From Panopea generosa (lineage: Eukaryota > Mollusca > Bivalvia > Adapedonta > Hiatellidae), in contig CM055897.1 of assembly GCA_029582155.1 (NCBI GenBank), forward strand, positions 12,204,482 through 12,268,481: a stretch of DNA of 64,000 bases, given 5' to 3'. This document shows positions 9,640-24,057 of this stretch, piece by piece (within the stretch, counting starts at the first letter, position 1; every line of letters starts with the position of its first letter). The notes beneath the pieces are model-generated. The model saw only the letters and a program-made list of their open reading frames with translations. It made no database searches and had not been told where the DNA came from. The position numbers and the translations under genes are program-made.

Positions 9640-11215
9640 TATTATAAATGATATTCCATAATGCAAAGTTTTCTTCAAACTTCTCTGTCATTATAATATT
9701 CCACAATGTTAGGTTTTAATTTAACTTCTCTGTCATAATATTCCACAATGTAAAATTTTCTTCAGACTTCTCTGTCATTATAATAATATTCCACAATGTT
9801 AGGTTTTAATAAAACTTCTCTGTCATTATAATATTCCACAATGTTAGGTTTTAATTAAACTTCTCTGTCATTATAATATTCCACAATGTAAAGTTTTCTT
9901 CAAACTTCTCTGTCATAATATTCCACAATGTTAGGTTTTAATTAAACTTCTCTGTCATAATATTCCACAGTGTAAAGTTTTCTTCAAACTTCTCTGTCAT
10001 AATATTCCACAATGTTAGGTTTTAATTAAACTTCTCTGTCATAATATTCCACAGTGTAAAGTTTTCTTCAAACTTCTCTGTCATAATATTCCACAATGTT
10101 AGGTTTTAATTAAACTTCTCTGTCGTAATATTCCACAATGTAAATTTCTTCACACTTCTCTGTCGTTATAATATTCCACAATGTAAATTTCTTCACACTT
10201 CTCTGTTGTTTTAATATTCCACATTGTAAATTTCTTCACACTTCTCTGTTGTTATAATCAGGCCTTCTGAAATTCCAAAATGCAAATCGGTCGAGGTTTT
10301 TTACTACCGTAAGAATCGCACTTATTTAAAAAACAAACACTATATGATATATGCATACCCCACCCACCATGTCAGCTGCACCATGTATTTTCTCCGTTCA
10401 TTCATTAATAGGGAACTATTTCAAGTTTATTTGTGTATTATTTATAACATACTTTATCACAATGTGTACATTTTAATGACTGACTTTATGTTTCCGCTTT
10501 ACTGAATAATTTTCATTATATTAAAAACGCTTGATTGAACTTGAAGTGTTGCAAGTACCGGAAGCTGCGTGAAATAATCACCATGGAAACTGTGGAAACC
10601 AATGTAATGGTTCATTCAACTTTTTATTTTTGATATGTGTTGTGCTGTAGCTAGCCACTACGTACAATTACCAAAACCAGCTCGTATATATAATAAGTTA
10701 TTTTTTAAAAAAATGAAACAAACAAGTAACACTGCACGTTTTATCAAATATTTTAATGACGCAAACAATATTCGGTCTGACCGTCCCAGCTTTGGCTAGC
10801 GGTATATCAAAGAAATTACGGACGCAAACACAATCTTTTGATGAACCAACAGAACGGTATGGGTCGCTGATCACACATTGAAGGCGCGCTACATAGCAAT
10901 AGACTCTTCCAATAAACTCCCGCTGATATCATTAATGGTTTAGTCAAAATTGACATCATTTCGCACAACAGGTGACAAAACAATTGGATTAAAGGGTCAA
11001 ATGATATTGCCGCAAGGCGTATTTCACAGGTCAGTATGGCATGGTAAGAGCAATTTATGAGATTTTATACGACCGATAGAAAATATCTGGACCGATTTTT
11101 TATTAAACTTTGAAACGAAAACCGGTTTTGAACTTCAGAAATTGGTCCAAAAACCGAAAAACCAGCAATTTTAGAAGGCCTGGTTATAATATTCCACAAT
11201 GTGAAGTTTTATTCA
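9640..11215. repeat. 84-bp dimeric minisatellite, interrupted by a hAT-like element
   Basis: Two related 42-bp units alternate. Both share CTTCTCTGTCATAATATTCC; unit A continues with ACAATGTTAGGTTTTAAT and unit B with AATGTAAAGTTTTCTTCAAA. The alternation A-B-A-B makes a higher-order period of about 84 bp. The right part degenerates into shorter units with TAAATTTCTTCACA. The array is broken at 10259-11182 by an inserted element and resumes at 11183 with TATAATATTCCACAATG. Confidence 0.9.
10259..11182. mobile_element. Non-autonomous hAT-like DNA transposon (924 bp) with 8-bp target site duplication
   Basis: The left terminus is CAGGCCTTCT (continuing GAAATT) and the right terminus is the exact complement AGAAGGCCTG (preceded by AATTTT). 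The element is flanked on both sides by the identical octamer GTTATAAT (10251-10258 and 11183-11190). An 8-bp duplication plus CAG...CTG ends is the classical hAT signature. The inside has no long ORF, so it is non-autonomous. It sits inside the minisatellite, and the sequence before and after it joins to restore the repeat unit. Confidence 0.88.
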
Positions 11216-11660
11216 TTTGTTATTAACTTCTTTCAACAAAAACATACATGCATGATATCAATTTTTATAGTGTGTAAAACATTACTTGTTACAAGAATCA
11301 ACATTCCATTTCAACTATGAAATGATTCTGTATTGTTGCTGATGAAATATTTGCATGCTGTGATATTCATTTAATGTTTATAAATTGTTTATGTCTTTTT
11401 TATGTGCTTTATTTGTTGTCAGTAGAATTTGTGTATGATATTAAAAGGTGGATGTTGCAGCATTAGTGGGTCAAACATCCAAATATGAACCATTTATTTT
11501 TTTACCTCGTAGATATTTAAACCTCATTACTGCCATAATGTTCTGTTGCAGCAAACTTATTTTACTTAAATTGTATCGAATAAGTCAAGTAAGGTTAAAA
11601 CTGTGCTTTTTCCTATAATTTACATGTAAGTTATTGAAAGCAATATACCTTTGCTTTGAA
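11216..11660. other. Intergenic, nothing recognised
   Basis: AT-rich sequence without recognisable features. Confidence 0.5.
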
Positions 11661-11664
11661 TGTT

Positions 11665-12380
11665 TATGCCCCTGCAATCGTAGGTGAAGGAAGTAGCATA
11701 TAGCATTTTGGTTGCCCATCCATATGTACAATATCTTGGCTGAAAAAACATAATAAATGAACTGCTATTTCAATAATGGAATGTTCAGCACATCTAGATT
11801 TTATGTTGTGTACAACTTTCACGATCCTAGGGTCAAGGCAGATGTGAGGATTAAGGGTCAATCTTCTTCCTGGCCAGATAACCTGATTTTTAACATATTT
11901 GACAGAAACGGTAAACAGCCGAAGACATTCACCATCCAAAGGTCATTGGTTAAATTCAACTTTGATGGTCTGATTTTGAAAACATGTTGGAAAGATGATG
12001 TCCTTCTTTACCCTTGCTGTTTCACATGTAAGTGAGCGTGAACAGACACTTGCTTGGCTCCCCATACAGTGATCAGCACCAGGTCAACCTTCTATACGCC
12101 CATCAATAACCAGGACCATCTGTAGTGATGCTTGGGTCAAGGCAGTCAATATCATAGCATCAACTTTCTACAAAGGCTCCGTTGAGGTGACAGAGTGTAA
12201 CCGTCTTGAAGGTCAGAGCTGGTCACTCGTCCTGCTCAGATATCTGGTCAACTTGACAGCCACTTACAGGGTGGTTTAGCACATTAACTCATGAAGACTA
12301 TTATAAATTATGTTGTATACAACTTCCATTATCCCAAGGTCAAGGTCATTGTGATGGTCAAAGGTCACATTCCTTGTTAT
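11665..12380. repeat. Probable decayed dispersed repeat (GGTCAAGG-rich)
   Basis: This GC-richer stretch has repeated phrases of the type CCTAGGGTCAAGGCAGATG, CCCAAGGTCAAGGTCATTG and GATGGTCAAAGGTCACATTC, characteristic of bivalve dispersed repeats as I know them. TATGTTGTGTACAACTTTC and TATGTTGTATACAACTTCC occur about 505 bp apart, suggesting two diverged units. Overlapping ORFs on both strands show no domain. Confidence 0.45.
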
Positions 12381-12667
12381 GCCCTTAAATTATCAAAAGT
12401 ACTACTTTTTTTATCTTGTTTATTTAACAGGAAGTTTTTTTATCTTGTTTATTTAACAGGAAGTTTTATGATTTATTTAAATGGATTTGAATCAGACTTG
12501 GACGCGGGTTTTATGAGATTAAAAGAATTATTAATTCCGGCTTTGGCGGATGCAAAAAGTTTCACTCTTGTTTTTAAATAACTTCTGATAACAGGTCTTA
12601 ATTCTGCTATGATGCTATTGAACATTAACTGATTTTGTTTCATCAGTACCAGTATATAAGGTTTGTT

Positions 12668-12872
12668 TAAAATGTTTGTGGACATATATGTTTAAAAACA
12701 AACAAACACTGTAATTGGGATGATACATATATTATATTACAAGAATCGGACATCTCTTCTCTTCGTATTTTGATAATTTATTGCCTATTTGACAAGAAAA
12801 GATATCCAATTACTGCAATGTATGTATCATCCTAATAACTGTGTTTGTTTGTTTTTATCCACAAACTTTTTG
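12668..12872. mobile_element. Foldback (MITE-like) inverted repeat
   Basis: The left arm (about 12668-12730) contains GTTTGTGGACAT and AAAAACAAACAAACAC and ends GGGATGATACATA. The right arm (about 12821-12872) is its complement, with TATGTATCATCC, GTGTTTGTTTGTTTTT and ATCCACAAAC. The loop is about 90 bp. No flanking duplication was confirmed. Confidence 0.7.
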
Positions 12873-14619
12873 GACATACCTTGTATTATCTGCGTATCAT
12901 ATAGTCATTTGGATCAAACTGTTTATAGCATTTTTGGAAGGGGAGCGTAGCGATGCCTTCTATAGTGAGTGCAAGCCCAAAATACAATTTTGTTCTATAA
13001 TCTTTGTTTTACTGTTGATGGCAATTTCATTTCCTCTGATCTATGAAATGGTTCCAATAATTTCAAAATGCAATTGCCATAGCAGAGGACATAGAGATCC
13101 AAATTTGATTTTATTGCGATTTTTGTTCTATCAAACAGAGAGCAAAACACTTCAAATATGTCGTAGTGAAAGCTTGCAATTTCCACCAAAATGACATGAA
13201 ATACAGATGACTACTGCACATTAGTATATCAATTGTAAAACTAGTCTCCACCACCCCCTTTGGGCGTCCCAAGTGGCAATAAGTTATATTTTGGCCATCA
13301 TTTTTTTTTTTAAAATGCAGGAAAAAATTGAAATTGTGATTTCAATACCACAATTTCAGATTGACGTTCAATTCGGAATTATTTATTATTATATTAATAA
13401 GAGAAAGACTGGAATACTTTTGAAAGGTAGTATAATTTCTTCGTTTATTCAAAATATTGATTTGAACTCACACAAAGGCCAGTGTTTGCTTTTCTCTTTC
13501 ATTGTTCGTGAAAATAGTCAGTTTTTATTGATGTTTACGCTAATAAACAAATGATTTTTTGTTGTTTTTTTGTACATGTGTTATAAAATCAGAACTTCTA
13601 GTATGCCTATCACATTTAAAGCATTATCTATAACAACACAAAAAGTGTGGTGTTGAATGAAGTTTATGCGATTTGGTCAGAAAAACACCATATGGGGGTC
13701 ATCACAAAAGTAGAAGGGAGGCAACCCATGTTATACTATGTTGTTTGCTCGTTTTTCTTTCTTTCTATCTATCAGCCACAGGTTGTTTGGTTTATTTTGA
13801 AATGAATTGCATCTGTCTTTCAAATATTTTGTTTTATATGACTTTATGCTTGTAGCTACATTATATGGAAGGTTTTTGTAGCAACTAACATAATAACTAT
13901 GATCATGTAGTTGATAGATCATTCACGAATGGTTTATGATATCAAAAAGGCATACAACAATTAAAAGAAGCAAAACAGTATATACATTTATGTCATTACC
14001 AACTAAAAGTTAGAAAATAACAATATTTAAATTCAAAAAATATTTTCAACAAAATTATTGCAACAAAATTACTTTTATCTGTCTTTAGATCTGTATGAGC
14101 TCATTTGTAAAGCAGTATATCATATTCTAATGAGAAAATAAAGAAAGACAACATGATGGGCAAAACTGTGAACGAGTGAGCCTTCCTCAGGCCATTCATG
14201 CCTTTGATCATTTTTATGTAGTTTTGAACAAAGCATACAATCCAGACTATAAATTTTCCACCATTTATATTCTTACGAGATTGTAAATTTATTATGCAAA
14301 AATGACTAATAGTTAGTAGAAACTTCATTTTATTTTAGCTTGTAAGAAATTTAATAAAATATAAAGCACAATGTTTTGTTGAATATTACTTGTTACCAAT
14401 TTTGCAAACAGGTCCTTCATCATTATTACATAGACAATTTAAGTGCACATGTATTATGTCCTTGCCATAATATATGCGAGCATTTCCTTCAAACTTAATT
14501 TACAGTTTAGACACAATTTGTCGGAAGGTAGTGGACAATTTATGCATCACTTTTTACGGAAAACAACCACTTTTTTTACTTGAAAACTTATCTCTAGATA
14601 AGGCTTAAAACATGTTGCA
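12873..14619. other. Intergenic, no supported gene
   Basis: The longest ORF here (117 codons, from 12841) is hydrophobic and starts inside the foldback arm, with no recognisable family. The block GGAAGGGGAGCGTAGCGATG near 12938 looks like part of a dispersed repeat. Nothing else is recognised. Confidence 0.5.
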
Positions 14620-17600
14620 TTTCACATAAGGTGACTAGACTGAACAGGTCAGTCGCATTTCACATAAACAGACTAGACTAAACAAGTCAGTTGCATTTCA
14701 CATAACCAGACTAGACCAAGCTAACAACATTCCATATTGGCCACAACCAGACTAAACCGAGCTAACAACACACCATATTGGACATAATCAGACTAGACCG
14801 ACCTAACAACACAACATATTAAACATAACCAGACTAGACTGGTCGAAAAAAACAACATATTAGGCATAACCAGACTAGACTGATCTAACAACACGTCATA
14901 TTAGACATAACCAGACTAGACAGATCTAACAACACCACATATAAGACATAACAAGACAAGACTGATCTAACAATATGTCATATTAGACATAACCAGACTA
15001 GACCAATCAAACAACACCACATGAAAGACATAACAAGACTAGACCGATCTAACAACATGACATATAAGACATAACAAGACTAGACTGATCTAACAACACA
15101 TCATATTAGACATAACCAGACTAAACTGGTCTAACACACAACATATTGGACATAACCAGACTAGACCGATCTAACAACACCACATATAAGACATAACAAG
15201 ACTAGACTGATCTAACAACATGACATATAAGACATAACCAGACTAGACTGGTCTAACACACAACATATTGGACATAACCAGACATAACAAGACTAGACCA
15301 ATATAACAACACAACATATTAGACATAACCAGACTAGACTGATCTAACAACACAATATATAAGACATAACCAAACTAGACTGGTCTTACAACACATCATA
15401 TTGGACATAACCAGGCTAGACTGATCTAACAACACCACATATAAGACATAACAAGACTAGACCGATCTAATTATATGACATATAAGACATAACCAGACTA
15501 GACTGGTCTAACAACACGACACACGACATATTGGACATAACCAGACATAACAAGACTAGATCAATATAACAACACAACATATTAGACATAACCAGACTAG
15601 ACTGATCTAACATTACAACATATAAGACATAACCAAACTAGACTGGTCTTACAACACATCATTTTGGACATATCCAGGTTAGACTGATCTAACAACACAA
15701 CATATTAGACATAACGAGAAACGACCAATCTAACAACACAACACATTAGACATAACAAGAATAGACTGATCTAACAACACAACATATTAGACATAACAAG
15801 GCTAGACCGATCTAACAACATAACATTTAGGGTATAACCAGACTAGACCGATCTAACAACACAACATATTGGACATGACCAGGCTAGACTGATCTAACAA
15901 CACAGCATATTAGACACAACAAGACTAGACCGATCTAACATCACAACACATGAGGCATAACAATACTAGACCGATCTAACAACACAACATATTAGACATT
16001 ACCAGACTAGATCGATCTAACAACATAACATATAAGATATAACCAAACTAAACTGATCTAAAGACACAACATATTAGGCATAACAAGACTAGACCGATCA
16101 AACAACACATATTAGACATAACCAGACTAGACTGATCTAACAATGCAACATATAAGACATAACTAGACTAGACTGGTCTAACAACACGACATAGACACAA
16201 CCAGACTAGACCGATCTAACAACACAACCTATTAGACATTCCAAGACTAGACCGATCTAACAACACAACATATTAGGCATAACACGACTAGACTAATACA
16301 ACATATTGGACATAACCAGACTAGAGTGATCTAACAACACAACATATTAAACATAACAAGACTAGGCCAATCTAACAACACAACATATTAGGCATAACAA
16401 TATTAGACCGATCTAACAACACAACATATTATACATAATCAGACAAGACCGATTTAACAACACAAACTATTAGACATTCCAAGACTAGACCGATCTAACA
16501 ATACAACATATTAAGCATAACACGACTAGACCAATCCAACAATACAACATATTGGAAATAACCAGACTAGACCGATCTAACAACACGTATTGGACATAAC
16601 CAGGACTAGACTGATCTAACAACAAAACCTATTGGAAATAACCAAACTAGACCAATCTAAGAAGACGCCATACTAGACATAACCAGACTAGACCGATCTA
16701 ACAAGAGCTTTATTGGACATAACCAGGCTAGACTGATCTAACAATATAACATATTAGACACAACCATACTAGACTTATCTAACAACACAACCTATTGGAA
16801 ATAACAAAACTATTCCGATCTAACAAGACGCCATATTGGACATAACCAGGCTAGACTGATCTAACAACACAACATATTAGACATAACAAGACTACACCGA
16901 TCTAACAACACAACAAATTAGACATAGCCAGACTAGAATGATCTAACAACACAACATATTGGACATAACCAGACTAGACCGATCTAACAACACAGCATAT
17001 TAGACACAACAAGACTAGACTGATCTAACAACACAACAAATTAGGCATAACAAGACTACACCGATCTAACAACACAGCATATTGGACATAACCAGACTAT
17101 ACCGATCTAACAACACAGCATATTGGACATAACCAGACTATACCGATCTAACAACACAGCATATTGGACATAGCCAGACTATACCGATCCAACAACGCAG
17201 CATATTGGACATAACCAGACTATACCGATCCAACAACGCAGCAAATTGGACATAACCAGACTATACCGATCCAACAACGCAGCATATTGGACATAACCAG
17301 ACTATACCGATCCAACAACACAGCATATTGGACATAACCAGACTATACCGATCCAACAACACAGCATATTGGACATAACCAGACTATACCGATCTAACAA
17401 CACAGCATATTGGACATAACCAGACTATACCGATCTAACAACACAGCATATTGGACATAACCAGACTATACCGATCTAACAACACAGCATATTGGACATA
17501 ACCAGATTATACCGATCTAACAACACAACATATTGGACATAACCATACTAGACTGATCTAACAACACAACATATTAGACATAACCATACTAGACTGATCT

Positions 17601-17735
17601 AACAACACAGCCTATTGGAAATAAACAAACTATACCGATCTTACAAGACGCCATATTAGACATTTCCAGACTAGACGCCATATTGGACATAACAAGACTA
17701 TACCGAGCAAACAACACAACATATAGGATATAACC
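14620..17735. repeat. 41-bp minisatellite array, roughly 75 copies
   Basis: The consensus unit is about 41 bp and contains ACATAACCAGACTAGACCGA followed by TCTAACAACACAACATATTA. The left part is heterogeneous. From about 17060 to 17520 the units are nearly identical (CAGACTATACCGATC variant), which suggests recent local homogenisation. No ORF runs through it. There is no spacer between units, so it is not CRISPR-like. Confidence 0.95.
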
Positions 17736-18583
17736 AAACTGAACATCATGACTTGTCAATGTTGTATTTTTGGCAGGTTGTGAAAATTCTGAATTGTACG
17801 ATAAATTAGTTAGTCACCTAGAGCAAGTGTGTAAAATTTCATCATCTTATGCATTTGCAGATTTGTTCTATGTGTCAATGTGATCGATTAAGAAAGTTTG
17901 CGATAAGCAACAAAACGACGGTATTGAACGAAGCGTACACATCAGGATTTTTGTTATTTCAACATATGTTTGGTAAATTGCACGTGTTTCAAAGTATTTA
18001 CACATCGGTAACTTATAGGTCATATACATCTCATATGCTGTAGTCGCAACACAAATAGATAATTGGGTTTCAACCTACCTTCTTAATTAAGATTGACCGC
18101 AATTTCTGAAAATTTCTAAACAGTTTAGGGCAATATCCGGTGTACGTTGTATCATACCGTGATAGCTAAAGTAGTAAAATACTTTTAGGGTACATGTATT
18201 TTGAAATGATATCAGATGTATATAACTAGTAATTACCATGTTAGAGCCTGATATCACTGATATAACATTCTATTTATCTTGTCATTATTTGCATGTTCTT
18301 TTTATTTTTATTTACAAAAGTAACATCTAATATATGTCAAGCAAACAAACGCATGTGTATCTGAAGGTAAATGTGCCTGGAAATAGTTCCAAATTTGTTT
18401 TATGGAAACTGTTCGATTCAATTATGATTATTAATTGATATTTATTGACACGATTAACAGTTTATTAACGGTCGAAAAAGTTTTTAAACGTGGATTTAAC
18501 ACAATACAAAAAAGAAGGACATCATCAGTTTTTGTGTTGCTGCATGATAAACTCCACCCCCACCCCATCCCCAACCCACCCCC
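17736..18583. other. Intergenic, nothing recognised
   Basis: Short ORFs only. Near 18236 the phrase ACCATGTTAGAGCCTGATAT resembles one terminus of the small foldback elements at 47199-47710, but no partner end was found. Confidence 0.45.

Positions 18584-18622
<39 letters not shown>
18584..18622. repeat. (CA)n microsatellite
   Basis: An uninterrupted CA run, preceded by a C-rich stretch. Confidence 0.95.
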
Positions 18623-18625
<3 letters not shown>

Positions 18626-19450
18626 ATACATAATGATTCAGTACGGGTATAAAAGTATTGATCTGTCCAAAGCGCTTCAGAAAATGAACTTTACGGTTAA
18701 AGACTGTATACGAATCATTGACAATCATGCGTGTTGCGTAAAGAAAGCTATGATTGGATAAAGTAATACCATATATAACAATTTGCTGTTTAAATTCAGT
18801 AAAATGTACTGTCAACAGGTCCAGCCTGGCAGTATTTACATTCGGTAATTTGAAATCCCATCAATACATCTCGGGATCAATAGATGGACACTACTTGGTC
18901 GGGGTCCCACACATCTAATAAACCATTGTTCACGTAAAGCACGTATTTATTTGATTCTTATTTCGAAGTTGTGATTATATAGTACTTGAATTTCATTCCA
19001 ATGTTTAAACGCGGTTGTCATCAGTAACGAGGAATGTAATACTGCTTTTAGTAGAGAAACCTGACTCTCATTCAATATCAGAACATTTGTGAGTGATCCA
19101 AACTAGTTGGAGACTCTGCAGGTGCGGATAAGTATGTGTGTGGGGGAAAACTGCATGTACAATATACTATAACAATAACAAATTTGTGCCCAGTGTCGTG
19201 TTAAGTCTGTCCCGGGCTGGGTGGATGGGGGTCACTGACACTAGAGTCGCAAAAGTATAGTCGGACACATAAACGATGGATCGTAAGTTTTATCTAGAAC
19301 ATATGTTGAGCCCTTGAATATGGTATTTTTTTTCTGCCATGAAATGTTTCTGCACAGGAAAAACGTTGAACATGTTTAACATAAGCTGTACACAAGCTAT
19401 TCTGGCTGCACAATCGATTTAAAATAAATAAGTTAAAACCTATGTCGTGC
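18623..19450. other. Intergenic, nothing recognised
   Basis: No supported gene or repeat. Confidence 0.5.
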
Positions 19451-19454
19451 AGAA

Positions 19455-20097
<643 letters not shown>

Positions 20098-20099
20098 AA

Positions 20100-21040
20100 T
20101 ATTTTCTATTTACCGAGAAAACAGAATTCAAAAATATACAACGATATCTACCATAATTAACTCACCGGCGGTTTGATCTTGTTGTCGACCAAGATCCGCG
20201 CTATGAATATAATAGGAGATGTATAATACTCAAGATGTAACCTTGGTCATGAACTTGTAGAGCCTGTAAATATGTAGATCTCATTCTTGTTGGCAGCTTC
20301 TTAACGTCAAGTTTTGATGCATGAAGTCGCTTCTAGAAACAATCTTAGCGTCCATGTCATGCATTCCTGATCATAGTTATGATACCTGGGAATGATCGAG
20401 AATGTACGTTACTTGTTAAGATTGATTTACGTGAACACTGTCAAATACATATTTCTCGAGTCGACCCAATGACTAGTCACATTATCGTTGTTATACTAAC
20501 AATAAATGAAACCTCTAGAACCACTCGCATATCTATTCGATTAATAGTCCATGTAAGTAAATAGTGAATCGGTCGTATGGCTAGATCTATTACAGAAAAC
20601 ACTAGCTAATGGGCCCGGCCAGGTCCGAGGATTAGAAAATTTCCTCGCTAAACTGAAGAGCTTATGCTGAACTAAAAAAACAACGGACTCATTATAACAA
20701 AATAAATATAAGTTTCTGTCTACTTCAAATCTGCATTAATGATTTCAAATTCGAGAACGAGCCAAGTTTTGTTTTTTAGTTTGTGTTTTATACGAATCCT
20801 GGAAATTTCTGTACTAACTTGAGTTGAGCATGATACAGGTTGTAATAATCCCGGGACCAATTGTCTTGTTATTTGAAATACATTCTTATGACTTAACTAA
20901 TATTATAATCTAACTGAAATAAAACTGCTGGTTTAATTTTATAGTTAAAGCTTAATGAAATATGTCACTGGATAAAACTGGTACAAGCAGTAGATCACAA
21001 ATCTTGTTTGTCTGGTTAAAAGACACGAACTAAATGACGA
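20100..21040. other. Intergenic, nothing recognised
   Basis: Unique-looking sequence with only short ORFs. Confidence 0.5.
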
Positions 21041-21042
21041 CG

Positions 21043-21245
21043 GCATGGAATGTAACTTATCTAATTTACTTCGATTGTGAAACAAGTGCTTACAACTTAG
21101 ACAAATCACGCTCGAAGTTTTCCAAGGTAGAACCAGTACTAAGAAGTGTTTTGCTCAAGGACACCACACATAGCCGTGTCGGAGGATCGAACCCACGACC
21201 CTCCGAGCATGGGTTTCGGTCCTCTACCACTGGACCACGCGCTGC
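21043..21245 (-). mobile_element. tRNA-derived SINE, family B
   Basis: On the minus strand it reads GTGGTCCAGTGGTAGAGGAC (A box), then CTCGGAGGGTCGTGGGTTCG and ATCC (B box), then a body with TTAGTACTGGTTCTACC and CTTGTTTCACAATCGAAGTA. The same head and body occur on the plus strand at 59100-59310. It is a SINE and not a functional tRNA, because the tRNA-like head runs directly into a shared body. Confidence 0.75.
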
Positions 21246-21249
21246 ATTA

Positions 21250-22528
21250 AAATGTTAACATGATATTAAAAACCGTATCGCAATACGCAGTGTGAGTAAC
21301 TAAATAAATGATAACACACTTATAATGAAATAGAGGGACAGCGTCTATGAAATTGCATCAAATGTTCTTCAACACATGTTGTATCGAAGATATATAAACA
21401 ATAACTATTATTGTTATGCTTGTAATTACATTCAACAGTTTATTCTTCACAATCGCTAATATTGACCACACCGCGCACTGTTCTGATTGCTATGCGCTCT
21501 CCTTCAACTGAAATTTTTTATTACTATGTCAGATTGCATTATATATTACATTTCTTTAGTCGTTTTAGTAAAACAAAACCCCATTCTATATTTCGGTAGA
21601 CCCTTTAATTGTGATAAGTTTGTAAAACGTATTTATTTAAAACTGTGCAGTTTTGAACACACTTCTGAACAATTCGTTTGTTTTTTATCAGAGTTTAAAG
21701 CACAGCTTGCATTTGTCGAACGATAAGAAAGAAAACTTCTTAAAACACTCAATATACAAACATAAAAAGGCTATACATCCGTATATTAAACATACAGAAA
21801 CAGACAACGTTTGCTTTTGTAAGATACTAACAATGCATCGGTATGTTGATTTTATATAAATTATGACAGAATCCACTCGAGCTAAAACAGAGATAACTCA
21901 TCTCCAAGTGATGTATGTTTGATCTCCGAGACCTTCCTGTAAACCCTACGTTGTAGCTGAAAGTTATTTACAGGGTGCTTTAGCACGGCTCGTGTTCGAC
22001 ACTCTGCCTTACAATCTCATCATTCCTGCTGCCGCTGCTTCAGTGTATAAAACAATTATGAGGCGTAATTGGTGTTAATTAGGATATAATTATGCTGTTT
22101 ATTTCTGGAAGCAAAATCACCACGCAAACGGCACTCAAGTCGCGTAATGTAATTCTTATCTGAGGGGATAGTAGAACATATTTGTAGCTCATGGAATTGT
22201 TGTTCGATTCATTTAACTATCACATTTTGGAAATCTCCTCTTTTAAACCATTTCGGATCCTCAGCTCACCACTGAGGCCGTGGGCTCGAACACGCCTTGA
22301 TAAAAAAAACTAAGACCGACGTTGATTCTACGTAAATTCAGTTTTCAGGTATTCAGTCCACCAATAAAACCGAATGCCAAATATAATTTGTAATGTGATT
22401 GAAAATATTTTAAACCCCCAGTCAATGTCATTTTCATTTTCACGGTTTCCTAAAAGTAAAGCACAACTTCAGCTAGTATCCTGCACCATGGCAAACTCTC
22501 CAAAAATGTCAAGAGCATTTACTTCGCT
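21250..22528. other. Intergenic, nothing recognised
   Basis: Short ORFs on both strands, none with a recognisable family. Confidence 0.5.
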
Positions 22529-22529
22529 T

Positions 22530-22725
22530 GTGAACAGTTGTGGATTCGATACCTGGTCCGGTATCATCAAAGACTTGAGAAATGGTACTTTAAGCTTCCT
22601 TGCTGTGTGCCCAGCATTTAGTGGATAGTTCTGGGACTTTTCAACCCAGTGCAATTATAAATATGCCTGAGTGGGTTACCATATACCCGTCTGCGACATG
22701 ACACTCCTATATGGCAGAACTTAAA
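22530..22725 (+). mobile_element. SINE, family A (head partly lost)
   Basis: It shares with 28925-29125 and 53345-53530 a B-box-like TGTGGATTCGATACC, then ATCAAAGACTTGAGAAATGG, a GGATAGTTCTGGGAC block and a GAGTGGGTTACCATATACCC tail block. The A-box half is poorly preserved here. Confidence 0.6.
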
Positions 22726-22818
22726 ATACTCTCCAGACATAGTCACGATACGACTGAAACATTGATGAAATACGCGAAACTCCATGCAATACATTGCAAT
22801 CTCTAACCGGCAGCTTCA

Positions 22819-22834
22819 CCCCCCCCCCCCCCCC

Positions 22835-22874
<40 letters not shown>
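22819..22874. repeat. Poly(C) tract followed by (CA)n
   Basis: About 17 consecutive C, then CCCA units and a CA run. Confidence 0.95.
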
Positions 22875-22879
<5 letters not shown>

Positions 22880-23117
22880 CATTTTATAATCTATTGTATA
22901 TTCCGTGATTGCAACTTCGTGATTTATAATATATCTAAAATATATTGAACTATACGCTGTAAGGCATACAGAAGATCTATTGACCCCACAACGTCTCTAA
23001 GGGTTATACTTCAAGTTATCGTGTAGGCTTACTTGGATTATAAGGAGCTCCGCGATGACGACTCTATAAGTAGTTTTTCGTGTGGACCAACTAGGCTTAA
23101 CGACTGCGTTTATAATA

Positions 23118-23152
<35 letters not shown>
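23118..23152. repeat. (GAT)n microsatellite
   Basis: An uninterrupted run of about 12 ATG/GAT triplets. Confidence 0.95.
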
Positions 23153-23153
<1 letters not shown>

Positions 23154-23159
23154 GTAGAA

Positions 23160-24055
23160 ATAGAAATGTAATTCTCTTTTTCTTGTTGAAATGTGCGGAA
23201 TAACCAGTATCATAGAAAGTCGCAAATGAAAATTTGATGTTGAAATAAGATTTCTGTCTCAATTTCGACTTGGGTCGAAGTCACATCTTGATCAGATTGT
23301 TTACACATTAATACTCTGAAAGTTAATACGCATCACAGAACTATGGAATTAGAAAACAAAGCACCTTGATAAGGTATCCAATATAAACTCTGAAAAAAGA
23401 AGAAAAAGAGAACTAAAGTTTTACTTCTACCTCCTTCATCTGTGGGTCCGGCGTATTCAGAGACTTTATGCAATAGACCACTGATGGCACGACGACGTCT
23501 CCATGGGTTGTAGTTGATCGTGCGGGTCATTTAAAACAGTATACTAGCGTACAGTCTTGAAAACAGGAACTTGCGGATTTGCACTGCAACGCTTTGTCAG
23601 TTCTTATGTGTCATTAGTTGTTACCGCTCCATTTTGTCATAATTTTCAAGTAAAAAAAAGAAATGTCATATTTGTACTGTGTTCTTATATTGCAGTATTG
23701 TTTACTTTATGCTGGTTTGTTCCAGAACTTAAACATTTTCACAATAATCGATCAAAATTAAATTAATAGGAGTTTTCATTAACATATGCAGTTGTTACTT
23801 AGACGTCGTTGACAAGCGACGAATTGTATTGGTTGCTGTCCATTATTGTGTTTATATAAAAACGTACAGTCTTTGTCAACGTACTCCTAACTTGGTTCAG
23901 CTAAGCGATTGTATTTATGTCCAGCAGACCCAGGGACACTAACCAGGCGGCGGTATATATATCTATGGGTTATAATCTACTCAGTTAGCTACATGGGCTC
24001 ACCGACGGCGGCTGCAAGTCTGGCCTCGCAGTGCTGCTCATTACGATTAGGTCTA
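23160..24055. other. Intergenic, nothing recognised
   Basis: No supported gene. Sequence next to the 49-bp array looks unique. Confidence 0.5.
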
Positions 24056-24057
24056 TT

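Noticed and set aside
11664-12685. Overlapping ORFs of 70-96 codons on both strands
   Set aside because: They fall on GGTCAAGG-type repeat sequence with no shared domain. Their overlap on opposite strands argues for chance.
12841-13194. 117-codon hydrophobic ORF as a membrane protein gene
   Set aside because: It starts inside a foldback arm, overlaps repeat-like sequence, has no family resemblance or splice context, and hydrophobic ORFs are expected in AT-rich DNA.
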